From the NCBI GenBank assembly GCA_009103225.1, contig RHPI01001010.1, positions 70,192 to 134,191 on the forward strand: 64,000 nt of DNA, read 5' to 3'. Both the position numbers and the translations under genes were made by a program. This document shows positions 34,447-46,272 of this stretch, one piece after another. The notes beneath the pieces are model-generated. The model had not been told where the DNA came from. It saw only the letters and a program-made list of their open reading frames with translations, and searched no databases. The DNA is from Chlorokybus atmophyticus. Lineage: Eukaryota > Streptophyta > Chlorokybophyceae > Chlorokybales > Chlorokybaceae. The number at the start of each line of letters is the position of its first letter. Positions within the stretch are counted from its first letter, which is position 1.

Positions 34447-36130
34447 ATGGCTGAGCACGAGGCGAAGGAGCAGCAGCAGGAGGAGCAGCAGGAGGAGAAG
34501 GAGCAGCTGACTGGGGCTTCTTCGCAAGCAGAGGCGAAGGAGGCGGCGTTCGTGCATGCGCTGGACGCCGTGGAGGAATTGCTGGACGCCCGCCGCAGAC
34601 TGCAGGACCAGCTGGCTTTGGTGCGTGTATGTGTGTCTCAAAGCCACAACACGATAGTGAAGTGCAACCAACGTGCAGCAGCCAAGCAGCCAACAATGCA
34701 ACAGCTTTGCGTGCTCGGCCAGAGTTACGCAGGAGTGTATGCACAACACACATGCATTGAGCTTGCAATTGAAGCGGATGACGAACAACTCTAGCAGCAT
34801 CGTGTTGAGGGTTACCGTTAGGAGTTTGGTTTATTGTGATGTTAATTGGCAAACACTCTCAACAACTGTGCAATGTGCTTCCGGGAAGAGTTGTCTTGAG
34901 TTTGAGTATAAGTTTTTTGGTTCATGTTGTTGTGTTTGCTGTGTGTGTCCCTGCATGGTGGGCGTAATGCTATACCATGTAACCTTTGCTGTGTGTATCT
35001 GATGTGGTGTGGTTGTGCATTCAGGGTTTCATGAGCCTCGCGCGGGCGCGTTATTCCCTCGGCGCGGGCAGCCTCTCTCAGGAAAACTACGACTACGCCT
35101 CCATGGCCGCCACCACTGCCACCATCCGCGTTTCCGGTGCGTGTGTTGTACAATTGACAACATGCGCTTGTGTGTGTGCCTGTTCGGGTTTGGTACGCTA
35201 CTTGCTTGTATTGTGCATGTTAGACGTGTGCGTACATGGCTTAGTGTAGCTGCTAACATTACAACAATTGAGCTTCTGCCGCTACTATGTGCACAAGCAC
35301 ATACTTAACATGTCTCTCTGGCCGCCACAGGTGGCACAGGATCTTCATCAGCAGGGGTTCATGAACACGAGCATGCACAGTCTCCTTCTTCGCCGGTCTT
35401 CAGCGTGTCTTCAAGGAGAGAAAATGCTGCTGACAGCGACAGTGAGGGCTATGAACTTGATGAAGTTGCAGTGCAATCAGCCTTTGGGCTGCGCAGGAGA
35501 GCCAACGTTGCCGGTAGGTGTGAGAAGATGTCTTATGCAACAGCACGGATTGTTAATATTATGCAGTGACTTAAGCGAAGGCAGCTTTGGGAGAAGACAT
35601 GCACACACACATATGCACATGCTCACGCAATCACTCATTCAGTCATCACTTAGCTGTCAATTATCAGGTGCATCAGACAGGGCGAGTTCGTCCGACTTGA
35701 GTGATTGGGAGAAGGTGGACTTACCTCAAGAGAAGAAAATATTGGAGGATGTGAAAGATGTTGATGGCAGGCCGGCAGTGCCGCCCATACGCTGGTTTGG
35801 GGTGCTGGTGCCACCCGCCATGCGTGAAGCGCAGCAGCAGTTCATCAAAGGTAAGGACTCTCTGGCATGTTACCTTGCCACACGCGTGCGCGTGCACACA
35901 TGTGCGTGTGCGCACTCATGAGTATGCACGTGCAGTGCCTTCCACGGCACATGCGTAGTTACCGAACAAGTTGATGACATTGTCTCCTCGCTCTCCAACA
36001 TTGGTTACGTGTTGCAGCATTGGAGCTTGTTGCTGAGGCCGCCACTGCTGCGGCCCGGTATCAGACCAGCAGCGGGTTGTATGAGGAGTTATGCGGAGAA
36101 GACGGGGAGCGGCTACCAAGTGCTAGTTAG
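34447..36130 (+). CDS. VMA22: V-ATPase assembly factor VMA22/CCDC115
   Basis: Vma22 is a peripheral ER protein that, with Vma12 and Vma21, assembles the V0 sector of the vacuolar proton pump. Five exons: 34447-34620, 35025-35136, 35331-35513, 35668-35850 and 36018-36130, in phase, give 254 residues. The N-terminus is Gln/Glu-rich. A coiled coil follows (LDAVEELLDARRRLQDQL), then the family block GFMSLARARYSLGAGSLS. The second conserved block is WFGVLVPPAMREAQQQFIKG. In human CCDC115 the corresponding segments are SLAKARYAMG and WFGILVPHSLRQAQ, in the same order and spacing class. The middle is Ser-rich and disordered. Another in-frame ATG upstream in the GGT-rich leader cannot be excluded. 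Confidence 0.88.
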
Positions 36131-36533
36131 TGTTTGGGGATGATGGTGGACCTGGTAGGTACTATCTGCTGTACAGTTGGCTGTTAAGGCCAGTCACGGT
36201 GTCAAAGCACAGAAAAGAACTGAGTTTTACCCTGTTTTGCGCACAGGATCTGCCCTTTTACACCTTAGGTGCGGCATGTCATCATCTTGCATTCATACCA
36301 GCAGAGCTACCAGAATTCGTTGTTGCTCACAGCAAGCAAAACTGCTAAAATTGTCAGATGGACATTACGGCGCACACTACAGCATCTGCATACATGCTAC
36401 CAACTAGTATGCTACCAACTGGTATCAACTTTCTTCTCTTGAGTTACTGTTCTGCATAGACCACCCACTTCTACTAGTGTCACATCGCAGAAACAAAAAC
36501 AAAAACACCGCGCGTACAGAATGAATCTCACAG
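36131..36533. other. Convergent spacer, nothing recognised
   Basis: This is the region between the VMA22 stop and the candidate minus-strand gene. It includes a short direct repeat (GCTACCAACTRGTAT at about 36398 and 36411). No gene seen. Confidence 0.4.
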
Positions 36534-37007
36534 TCAATACCTGTGCAGCGCGACAAGCGCGCTGATGTTACCACCATCAATTTTCTCAACAATATCCTGC
36601 TTGTCGAACACGCAGTATCCTTCCGCATAACTACAAGGACCTTCTGCAAGTAATTCTGTGCGCAGTATTTATTTGGACAGTATCCCACTGCCTTCACCAT
36701 GGCTTAAGTACTGCGTAGGCTCATCACTGACACGACCACAGTCTCCTTCTCATTTGCAACTGACTCCAGATGATCAAGCAACCCTTGTGGCACTTGCAGA
36801 GGTTGTGCTTAAGAGTTAGACATGGACCTTTGCGAGAACAGCGGGAGAAGGTCGATTGGGCTTTCTGACTGGGAGCCTGCCAATCCACATCGCTGCATGT
36901 GAGGTCAACTCACTGCAAGCTTGAACGGACTTCAACGCACGAGTTACAGTGACTGCATCGCAACCATCAGGTATACCTGTTATTGTGCAAGGTGTTGAGG
37001 ACTCCAA
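36534..37007 (-). CDS. Candidate short gene (C-terminal exons), unidentified
   Basis: I do not recognise this protein. Three minus-strand segments have proper splice signals and matching phases: 37007-36977, 36792-36712 and 36643-36534. Together they encode 73 residues ending in a stop. The sequence looks protein-like, not random: VPQGLLDHLESVANEKETVV, then SYAEGYCVFDKQDIVEKIDG and ISALVALHRY. A start was not established. Two very short upstream exons (37150-37134 and 37059-37041) would complete the frame with an ATG, but exons of 17-19 nt are weak evidence. The candidate lies directly downstream of the TLDc gene on the same strand, so it could be a separate gene or a long 3' UTR that is open by chance. 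Confidence 0.3.
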
Positions 37008-37219
37008 CTGGCGTTATTGAATGGTGGTGGCCATCAGCACGCCACGGACGCTCTTGTGGCTGCCAACATCATACTCAGAACCAAGTAAAAGTGAGCAACG
37101 ACAAACGATGTCAGCAGATCAGTCCACACTTACCAAATGCCGTCATGCATTGTTGATGTTTCTGTAAGATGTGGACGCAACAACGGCCGACAGCGCTCAT
37201 ATTGCTTACGCAATGCTGC

Positions 37220-40200
37220 TTACGCAAGTCCCCAGAGCTCCACATGCCTTATCTCAAAGTCCTCAGCACTGCCAAGACACGACATTGCTCAGCACCCAGC
37301 ATAGATTCATGCAACAGTGACGGTATGTGCTAGCCAACCAACACACTGCACTTAGCAAGTAGGTGTACAATGACAAACACAAGGAACCAGCACAGAGTTA
37401 CACACGCTGCTGCACCTGGCAAGGCAGCTATTATTGAAGGTCTCACACGGCCCGCTGCTGCCCCAAAGCAAGTCATCATCGAGGCGCAGGCTGTAGCGCC
37501 CGCCGCCGCCCATGGCGAGTGCATCAGCAGTAGAAAACTGAAAAAGGCCATTATCCCTGCATGACACGACAGTTTGATGGATGATGTGAAATTGCATGTA
37601 TGTGATAGTGGTTAGCACAGGGCAAACTTGTACCACACACATCCACATGCACACCTGCTCCATGGGAAAGCTTCAGGGAAAGGCCGCAGGCGGAACACAA
37701 AGCACTCTCCGGTGCCGAAGTAGCGCGGGTATACACGCCACGGGTCTGTCGCATAGCAACCAAACACGTGCTCGGCCATGTCTTGCACCGCTAGCACTGT
37801 TGGACTGCAGTTCTGAGCAAATCTGTACAATGTCTGCAAACTGAGGTACGCATGCACACAGACAAGGTGAGGGGAGATGTCAAACCGGGCAATAGCAACA
37901 ACAACAACACAACGCAAAAGACCAAAATCAACAAATATATTACTAGCAGCAGCTACCACCACCACCACCACCACCACCACTACCACCACCACCACAATAG
38001 TAGCAGCAACAACCACCACGACAAAAAGCTCTCAATTGCAAGGCTCGCACCTAATTCCATCTCTGGCAGTGCTGTACAGCAGCTCCCAGGTGGCCAGGCG
38101 GAACCGAGGGGGCAGGACACCGGCCAGTGCGCTGACGTCATCAACGGTTAGAAACTTCGATGCGTGCTTCATGACAGGCGCGTAAGAACTCTTCAGCAAC
38201 GGCACGCCCAGCGGGATATCCTCCTGCGCTTCCTCTTGCTGCCGAAACACAAAACTCAAAGACTTGCAGATGCAGGCGTACTGGCATGTATCAGTCAAGG
38301 ATGATAGGATGTCCGCACCACTGAAAGTGTATACAAGCTGACGAGACAAGAACACACATGTGCGCATGCATGCGCGATGTACCTCAGCCTCGGGTCCAGT
38401 GTCAGCAGCTTGTGCACCAGTCTTAGGCGTGATTGTCATGGAGGACGTCCTTGAAGGTGCTCTGGACGGCGCTTTGGAAGCCGCGGCATTCCAGCGGTTA
38501 ACGCACTCGCGTACGCACCGGAACCTATCCGTGAAGGTGACATTTGCTGCATGTCTGACACAAGCAAAACACATCCACATCCACATGTGTATGTGGATAC
38601 GAGTACACATACCCAGCGCCATTGGCTTCGAACTGCAGGCGCCTGAGAGGCCCCCCACCTCCGCCTTCTTTCCACAGCAGTTCCCATGCGCCTGCATTGG
38701 CTGAGGAGGGTGTCATTGGTGTAGACTGCATCAAGAAGAAACAACACACAGACACGTCAGTCACAATCAGTACATGAACACATACAACAAGAGAAAGTAC
38801 CAACGTCACCTCCGAGTCTGCCATGATGGCACCAGCACCATTCTCCACAGCCTCCTGCCAACTCCGCTTTAGCTCCTTCTCTAAACCCTCAGTCGCCTTT
38901 GTAGCCTCTGCAGGACCTGACAAGAAGCGCAATGAGCACAAAACCCAACTTCATAGCCATTGGTTACATAGTACTAGTACTACTCTGCGTGCTGGGACGG
39001 GTGCACGTACGCACATGTGCACACACAAGCACACGTGTGCACATGCGTGCGTACACGTGCATAAGGGCATGTGCAAGCGCGCTCATGATGTGTATGTGCA
39101 TTGATAAGCGTGTTAATGCTAGCATTTGAGTGTTTAGTCTTCGTAAGTCAAGCCATGGCAAGCGTCAAGTGACTGCAGCCACCTGCTGTTGTTGGGCTTT
39201 CCTGATCCTCCGGTTTCTTCTCTCCTGCACTGGTCATCGACGCTGACAGCCACAACGAGGGGAGGCGGAAGGACGGCCGGCGCGGCTTGTCCGCCGGCGG
39301 GGAGAGCGTGCCGCTGTTGCCGCCGCTGCTGGTGGTGATGACAATGGGCGTGGGCGGGTTGGACGGCGGCTGGTTCAGAGCACGCATGCCAACAAACTCC
39401 GCCGCCTGCACGCGGGCACGCAACTCACCAAAAAGGATGCCATCCGGAGTTGTGGCCACCACTGCCGGCACCTGTTGTTGCAGTGCAAGCGTCATGTGCC
39501 TTTCTCCATTGCTAGTTTGGCGTCAGCTAACAAACGGAACAGACAACCTTGCTTGTCTACGTACAGACTGTGATGTAGTTGAGTACATGCTGTCATACGT
39601 GTTACTTACAGGCTGTGTATACTGATGTTGTGTGTGTTGCGTCGAGCAGCACTGAGCCTTTAGTATGAGTCGAAGCACTCAGGTAAGTCAAGCATGCAAT
39701 CAAGCGAGCAGGCGTAGGCGTAATTAACAGAGAAGAAGCAGCATTCACAAGCAAGGAAGACAACAGCGTGCATTGATTGCATGCGAGCATGCTCACGTTC
39801 CACATTTCTCAGTTAAGCACACACGTCTGGCAATGTGTATCTGCATGCCTATTGCTGACTTGACACGGCCAATGCTGTGCACATGCACGTGCAAGCATGC
39901 ACAGCTTGACTGTTGATGCTTCAATCAAGAAGAGATGTTAGACACACCGCAGTGCACGCCAGAAATGCACAGCTTGACATGCAGATTGGTGACCTAGCAT
40001 GCTGTGCAATACCAGTACTCACAACAGGCCAAAACCAAGTGTGACCACCCAGCTTGCAAGACACACGAGTCCCTATGAAAATGACCTCGGGAAGCACTTT
40101 GCCAGTAATGGATGCATGGAGTTTCGACTATTCGTGTGTTAACAATCAGCAACACACGCCACCTGTCTCAAATATATACACGATGGAAACAGCAGCACGC

Positions 40201-40424
40201 ACCTTTGAACCATCAGCCGCAATAAGGTAAAAGGCGGCGGCAGCGGGGGTGGCAAGGCGACGCAGAGCCTCGGCTCGGTTCTGCGCAGCATGCAGGGCGC
40301 TCTCAAGCTCCTCACAGCGGGCCTTGAGGTCCTTCAGCTCCCTCTCCTTGTCCGCCAGCGCCGAGGCGGGGACCATTGCTCCCCCTGCTCCCCCTGACGA
40401 CGCCCTGCGCCCGGAGGAGGGCAT
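37220..40424 (-). CDS. TLDc-domain protein
   Basis: TLDc proteins protect against oxidative stress, and several bind the V-ATPase. Nine exons on the minus strand: 40424-40203, 39471-39183, 38916-38810, 38725-38613, 38554-38383, 38238-38051, 37840-37655, 37556-37416 and 37268-37220, all in phase, give 488 residues. Residues 1-75 hold a coiled coil (ELKDLKARCEELESAL). Residues 80-300 are mostly disordered, Pro/Ser-rich. The TLDc domain fills about 325-488: PPRFRLATWELLYSTARDG, then HVFGCYATDPWR, YFGTGECFVFRLRP, ALAMGGGGRYSLRLDDDLLW, GSSGPCETF and the end FEIRHVELWGLA. I see no LysM or TBC domain. For the fifth exon the acceptor at 38555 (TCAG) was preferred over TGCAG nine bases on, because only it keeps frame. 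Confidence 0.9.
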
Positions 40425-42123
40425 CTTGCCGCAACTCAGACACCCCACGCAAGCAGAGCCCTGACCCATGCGCCGCCTCGGCCGCCGCCTCCGCCTCGTC
40501 CACCGCCTCCTCCACGGCAGTGATAGTGTCAACGGCCGCTTTTGGTGGCCAGCTGTGTTCACGCTGTTCATTGATTCTGAATTGGGCTCTAGCTACGATT
40601 CAGTGATCCGACTGAACACAACATGCACAATGCGAGCTAAGTTGTGCATGCGTTATGGTCCATAACTTATGGACCATTGGGCCAAAGCAAGGTTGCATTT
40701 TCTTGCTAGATATTACCTTTACGTAATCTTCTCGTTGAGAGTACACATGATAAACTTATTTACGGAAGTAATAAGTAGTTGATAATAACGCAATGATACA
40801 CGATTTTTTTTAAATAATATTATGTATTAGTGTTAATACCTGATGATTCCATCGGAGTGTGTAATTGAGAGGTGAGTACCGTTGGATATTTAAGAATGTG
40901 AAAGCTTGGTTGCAGCTTCGGAGAGTAAGCAAGTGGTAACCACGGTTGCCAAGTGTAATGACATGAGCTAGTGTATACCATAATTTTGCTAGCGAAGTCC
41001 CNNNNNNNNNNNNNNNNNNNNNNNNNNNNNNNNNNNNNNNNNNNNNNNNNNNNNNNNNNNNNNNNNNNNNNNNNNNNNNNNNNNNNNNNNNNNNNNNNNN
41101 NNNNNNNNNNNNNNCCGCCCCCTTGCGCGCCTTCCTAGATGTACGTAGCGGTGATTGATTGAGCAATAAAATTCGATTGAGTTTTAAGCCCTTTCTTACA
41201 TCGTTGCAAAAGGAGGTTTATGCATACATATAACGCGAATCATTCACGTCGGACTTCAGTGTGTGACATGTCATATACCACACACGTATGCTACACTTGT
41301 CTGCTTAGAGTATCAACCTTGACCAATTAACTTGGTGGTGTACCTCTTTTGTTACAGACATGAAGCAAATGGGTGCAACAAGCATGACATCAATGCACCA
41401 TTTCAAATATTTACACAATGCTCGCCAGTTGCAAGTGATTGACATGTTTCATAAGCAACATGCAATCATATAACAATGAAGTTTGATGCACGCACACGAT
41501 AAACATGTGATATACACACCACATGTGAACTCACATTTACTACGTGATGTGTCCATGTTTGACATCACAAATACATTCAGTTGTTGACTACCGTAATCGC
41601 CTTGCAAGGTGAATGACCTCAACATCAGGCTGCCATGTCATTAGCATAGGCATGTGCACAGCAGCCAGCAGCCCATCCGGCACGTTCACACACCTCACTT
41701 TCAAACCTCGATAACAGCAAAAAACGCTCGTTTCATGAGCCACAGCACCACTCGCCGGCAACGCACGGTGCGGCGAGGCGTTGTGCCGCACAGTCGGGCA
41801 ACGTGCGTGGTAGAGGACATCAGCAAGGCTGTGTGGCGCACGCGGGCGGCGGCGGTGACGGCGGCGGCGTTGAGCTGGACAGCTTGGGGAGCATTTGTGT
41901 CGTGTTGGACGCCCTGCTTGAGTCTCTCGTTGCTTGACTTGCTTGAGTGATTGCTTCATGTGGCTTTGAGGGCAGCTGAGGTGCTGGGGAAGGCCAGTTG
42001 GAGGGTGTATTATGGGAGGGCAGGCTGCTGCTTGGTTAAGCGGAAGGATGGGCAGGTGGTAGTTGGGGCAGACTGCTTTTGCGGTTGCAGCTGCTGCTGC
42101 CGTGCTGCTAGTCTGGTTTTAGC
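40425..42123. other. Intergenic AT-rich region with a gap
   Basis: About 40690-41580 is AT-rich and contains an N gap at 41002-41114. To the right, a GGC/GGT run at 41846-41868 and a GCT/GCA run just before 42124 form the leader of FZR1. No gene recognised. Confidence 0.5.
41002..41114. other. Assembly gap (113 N)
   Basis: Undetermined bases inside an AT-rich intergenic island. The flanks differ in composition: the left is AT-rich, while the right begins CCGCCCCCTTGCGCGCC. Confidence 0.99.
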
Positions 42124-44829
42124 ATGGGCGAGCAGCAGCAGCAGCAGCAGCAGCTGCAACATGAGGGGGTTCTGCAGGCGGGCGCAAGTGCCTCCCAAGG
42201 CGACTCGCCGCTGCGGGCATCTGCTGCGGCGCTGCGAATAAGCTCGCCTTTAGACGCAGGCCCTCCGGTAAGTACTCACGATTGGCATGCAAGAAACTTG
42301 TGCACAATGACTGTACTTTATGCAGGTAATAGATGAAGCAGCATTCAGCACTTGTATAAATATCATTAGTAAGCTTAGATTCCGTATCCTCATCTGTACA
42401 ACTTGACTTCTGTTTCAGTTATGTGTTACTCGTCACACACAAGAACTCACTGTTTCTTGCTTACGACCAGCACAGTGTAACAAGGTAGTTGTAGGGCTGC
42501 GTAACATCTGTGGTAGCTGCCCAGCTTGTAACAACAACATGCGCAGTTCTATGAGACAGCATGGTGCTGGGATGCTGGCCTGTTCTGTCAGTCTGTCAGT
42601 CTTCCCAGCAACAAGAATGCCTTGCAGCAGGCTCTCGCAAAAGGGTCAACATGAAATCAGGAACATGGTTACAGTAGCGTACCGTGGCGCTTGATTCAAC
42701 AAGTTAACTTGTTGCATTGCTTGCATTGCCACAAAAAGTGTTTACCATGGCAGTCCCCCAACTGTGCACACAGCTGAGAGGTTTTTGCAGCGCTTTGGGT
42801 AGGACTTGTATGCAAGGATCAAATTGCTATATTGCGCAGATCAAGACACCTTCCAGGCCGCGTTACAGCGACCGTTTTATTCCAGCACGCACATCCTCCA
42901 ACCTGAGCAGCTTCATGTTGGACATCCCGTCACCAAATCCTGCGAGCGCGGTGAGTTGGTTGATCCATGGTGCACTCATGACATGGTTTTAGAAGCAACG
43001 TTTCTAAGTATCCAACTGATCACCATGCATTGTCGCAGATTGGCACGCCCGAGATTCGTGAGGACGGGTCTGCGGCGTACTCGTCGCTGCTGCGCACAGA
43101 GTTGTTGGGTTTGGACGCACGCTCACCGGGATTGGAACGAGCCTCGTCCACTCCAGCAGGCACCTCATCAGCGCTGCTTGACGCCGCGCGATCCCCGCTG
43201 GGACCGGCAAGGAATCTGTTCAGGTTTCAGTCGGACCCGTGCTCAAATAAAATCGAGTCCCCTTTCTTGCTGTCGCCTGTTAACACTGAAAGCCCTCTTG
43301 GAGTCAATTATAGCAGTCCAAGGCGCTCCATGCGGAAAATTGCTCGATCACCATTTAAGGTGGGTCTAGCATGAGTGTTTGCGCTCATGTGCTTGTGTGG
43401 ACATGCGTGTTATTGTCCATTTCTTGTTCATCTCCTATACATGTCTGCTGTGTATGGAGTTAACAGCACACAAACATTGTCTTAATGTAGGTATTAGATG
43501 CACCGGCACTGCAGGATGATTTCTACCTCAACCTGGTAGACTGGTCAGCGCACAACACATTAGCTGTAGGTTTGGGCACTTGCGTGTACTTGTGGAGCGC
43601 GTGCACTAGCAAAGTCACGAAGCTCTGTGACCTTGGGCCGAGCGACAGCATCTGCTCTGTCGGCTGGACTCAACGAGGCACATACCTTGCAGTAGGAACC
43701 AACCTTGGGGAAGTGCAGATCTGGGATGCTGCACGGTGTAAAAAGGTGACTTGAACTGCACATATGCTTGCATACCTGAGATGAATGTAGACGGCAACTC
43801 TTAACTGCTATGTGGCATGGCAGGTGCGAACCATGGGTGGGCATCGCACAAGGGTGGGTGCGTTGGCGTGGAACTCTCACATGTTGTCTTCGGGAAGCAG
43901 AGATCGACAGGTGTGCAGCCACACAAGAATAGTGTTGCTGGCATGTTGTTGCAATGGCTTCTTTCAGTTGTTGACGTTTCGTTGCCGTTCAGATTTTGCA
44001 ACGAGATGTGAGGTCCAAAGAAGACTTCACCAGCAAGCTTGTTGGTCATAAGAGCGAAGTGTGTGGCCTCAAGTGGTCCTATGATGACCGCGAGCTGGCG
44101 TCAGGAGGGAATGACAACCAGTTGTTAATATGGAACATGTCATCAACTTCCCCAATCCAGGTGTGCACGCGCACGTTGGTGTTACTTACATGCAACAGCT
44201 GTTGCCACTGTGTGTTTGTTGGCTGCGTTAACATGTTGTTGGCTTTCTCTGATTGGTGTTGCGCAACTTGTTTGCAGAAGCATACACAGCATACGGCGGC
44301 AGTCAAAGCTATTGCCTGGTCGCCTCATCAACACGGCCTGCTAGCCTCAGGCGGTGGAACAGCTGATAGATGCGTGCGCTTCTGGAACACTGCAACGAAC
44401 TCTGCTTTGAGCAGCATTGACACTGGCAGCCAAGTAAGCTGAAGAGGTCCATCTGATTGAGCAACAAGACACACGCAAGCATCCGCTAGCGAACATGCAC
44501 AGAGGCATATGATGGTGAAGCTGACCTCTTGTGGGCAGGTGTGCAACTTGGTTTGGTCCAAAAATGTCAACGAGCTGGTTAGCACACACGGGTACTCTCA
44601 GAACCAGATCATAGTGTGGCGGTACCCGACCATGACAAAGCTGGCGACGCTGACGGGCCACACGCTGCGGGTGCTGTACCTCGCCATGTCCCCGGACGGG
44701 CAGACCATTGTGACCGGCGCCGGCGATGAGACCCTCCGCTTCTGGAATGTCTTCCCCGGCGCAAAAGCGCAGGGCTCCGTGCACGACTCTACGGCGTGGG
44801 GACTCGCAGGGCGCATGCAGATCAGATGA
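42124..44829 (+). CDS. FZR1: APC/C activator of the Fizzy-related/CDH1/CCS52 type
   Basis: This WD40 adaptor recruits substrates to the anaphase-promoting complex from late mitosis through G1. Eight exons: 42124-42267, 42840-42950, 43039-43359, 43491-43745, 43824-43910, 43993-44160, 44278-44433 and 44539-44829, in phase, give 510 residues. An N-terminal Gln run precedes the C-box DRFIPAR (residues 59-65), then [12 protein letters not shown]. The family block before the propeller follows: [20 protein letters not shown] and YLNLVDWS. Seven WD40 blades are visible (for example [15 protein letters not shown] and [16 protein letters not shown]). The protein ends in Ile-Arg (IR tail), which docks on the APC/C. 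The C-box, the AYSSLL block and the blade sequences mark it as Fzr/Cdh1 rather than Cdc20. Confidence 0.97.
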
Positions 44830-46272
44830 TGACGAGGAGGTTTGGTTTGTGCATAGCCTCGTCATGCAACAGTCTGCAAGAGTCTTAGAGTGTGCTGGTG
44901 GTTCCGGTGTGTTTCTTCTTAGAGTATATACATATACAGGGTTGTCATGGCGTAGGCGTGTAAAGCGAGGTGACACATTACGTACATGCAACCATTACAG
45001 GTAATCTAGTTACAGGCTCTGGTCTTCGTGTTTGTGTCGTTGAATGCCACGTGTTGGGTTGGCAGATGTTACTTAGAGTTGCATCTGAGCTGTGCATCTG
45101 ATCCATACTACTGCTGTTGGATCGTCACCAATGTCATTGTTGTGCTGATCATTGTTGGCGTTGTGGCCTTGCAACTGCTGCTGCTGCTGCAGGGGCAATG
45201 AGTTGCGCTGGCTTAACACCCGAGTTGCATGAAGCTGCCCTTCGGTCACTTAGTTTATTGGTAGCTGTAGGGCTGGTAGCTGCCCTTGTTCATATCGGTG
45301 GTGCAACTCACTACCTAGGAATCATTGGTAGTGGTTGATTGCTGCTCAACAGGCACTTCGTGCTGATGATGTACGAGTGTCAGGGGTTGTATTGAGCGAC
45401 TGGCACTGTGCTGTACCCGCGTACACTTGTCATCGATGGCAGCAGCAGTTACAGTACACCTCGAGACGCACACGGAGGCACACGCGCGCGTGCACACCAT
45501 ATGCCTTCCGTACACATGCGCGCAACAGAATGGCAGTAGCCTGCGTGCACAGATAGGGTATAGATTACACACAAATGTTGTCATGTGCGCAACAACATCA
45601 GCAAGCAAGGAAGTGAGCTTCAAAACCTCTCTTGCATGTGCGCGCATGAGCACGTGTGCATGCGTGTGTGGTGCATGCCACCCTTTCCCATTCGAGCAAT
45701 CGGAGTGTCCCGCCCCACCACCGCGACATTGATTGCTTTGGCGGAGGTAGCTGCTTTGGCTTTGGATGTGCTTGTGTAGTCCGATTGCCTGCTGTAGTCC
45801 GCTAGTGCTGACAGCAAGAGTCTTTGTCACGGTGGACCGTGTTGCCCATGTTATGTCATGTCTTGGGCATGCGCTGGGAGGTTGTGTGTTTGTGATTGTA
45901 AACCCTAGTGTTTCATCTCTCCTGCTGTACATGCGTGCTTGCTTATGCTTGCTTCACGTGAGCATACTTGCATCAGAACCACTGGAACGCTTATGCACTG
46001 CAATGTTTCACAGCAGCACTTGAAGCGAAGCGAACAAAGGTCAGAAAAGCACGACTAGTGTGGTTGTTGTGTCCTGGTTCTTTATTCTGACGCCAACAAC
46101 GACCAAGCGTGCAAGGAGCAGCAGTGAGAGTCTAGCCCACTGCGTGTCACTCACAGCACGAAGCGAACTAACGAGGGCTTCTTCAGCAACATAGCAGAAG
46201 CAGCGCCTGCTGCTGCTGCTGCTTCTGCTTTTCGAGGTTGTCTGGCAGTCCAAGCTGTGCAGTGGTCAGGCC
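44830..46272. other. Intergenic, no gene recognised
   Basis: GCT/GCA triplets lie at 45173-45195. An alternating TGCGCG tract lies at about 45470-45680. GCT/CTT triplets lie at 46200-46230, near the next start. No recognisable protein. Confidence 0.45.

Noticed and set aside
37852-38151. His/Tyr-rich frame from CAC/ACC repeats
   Set aside because: It lies in an intron of the TLDc gene on the other strand and reflects the (CAC)n microsatellite.
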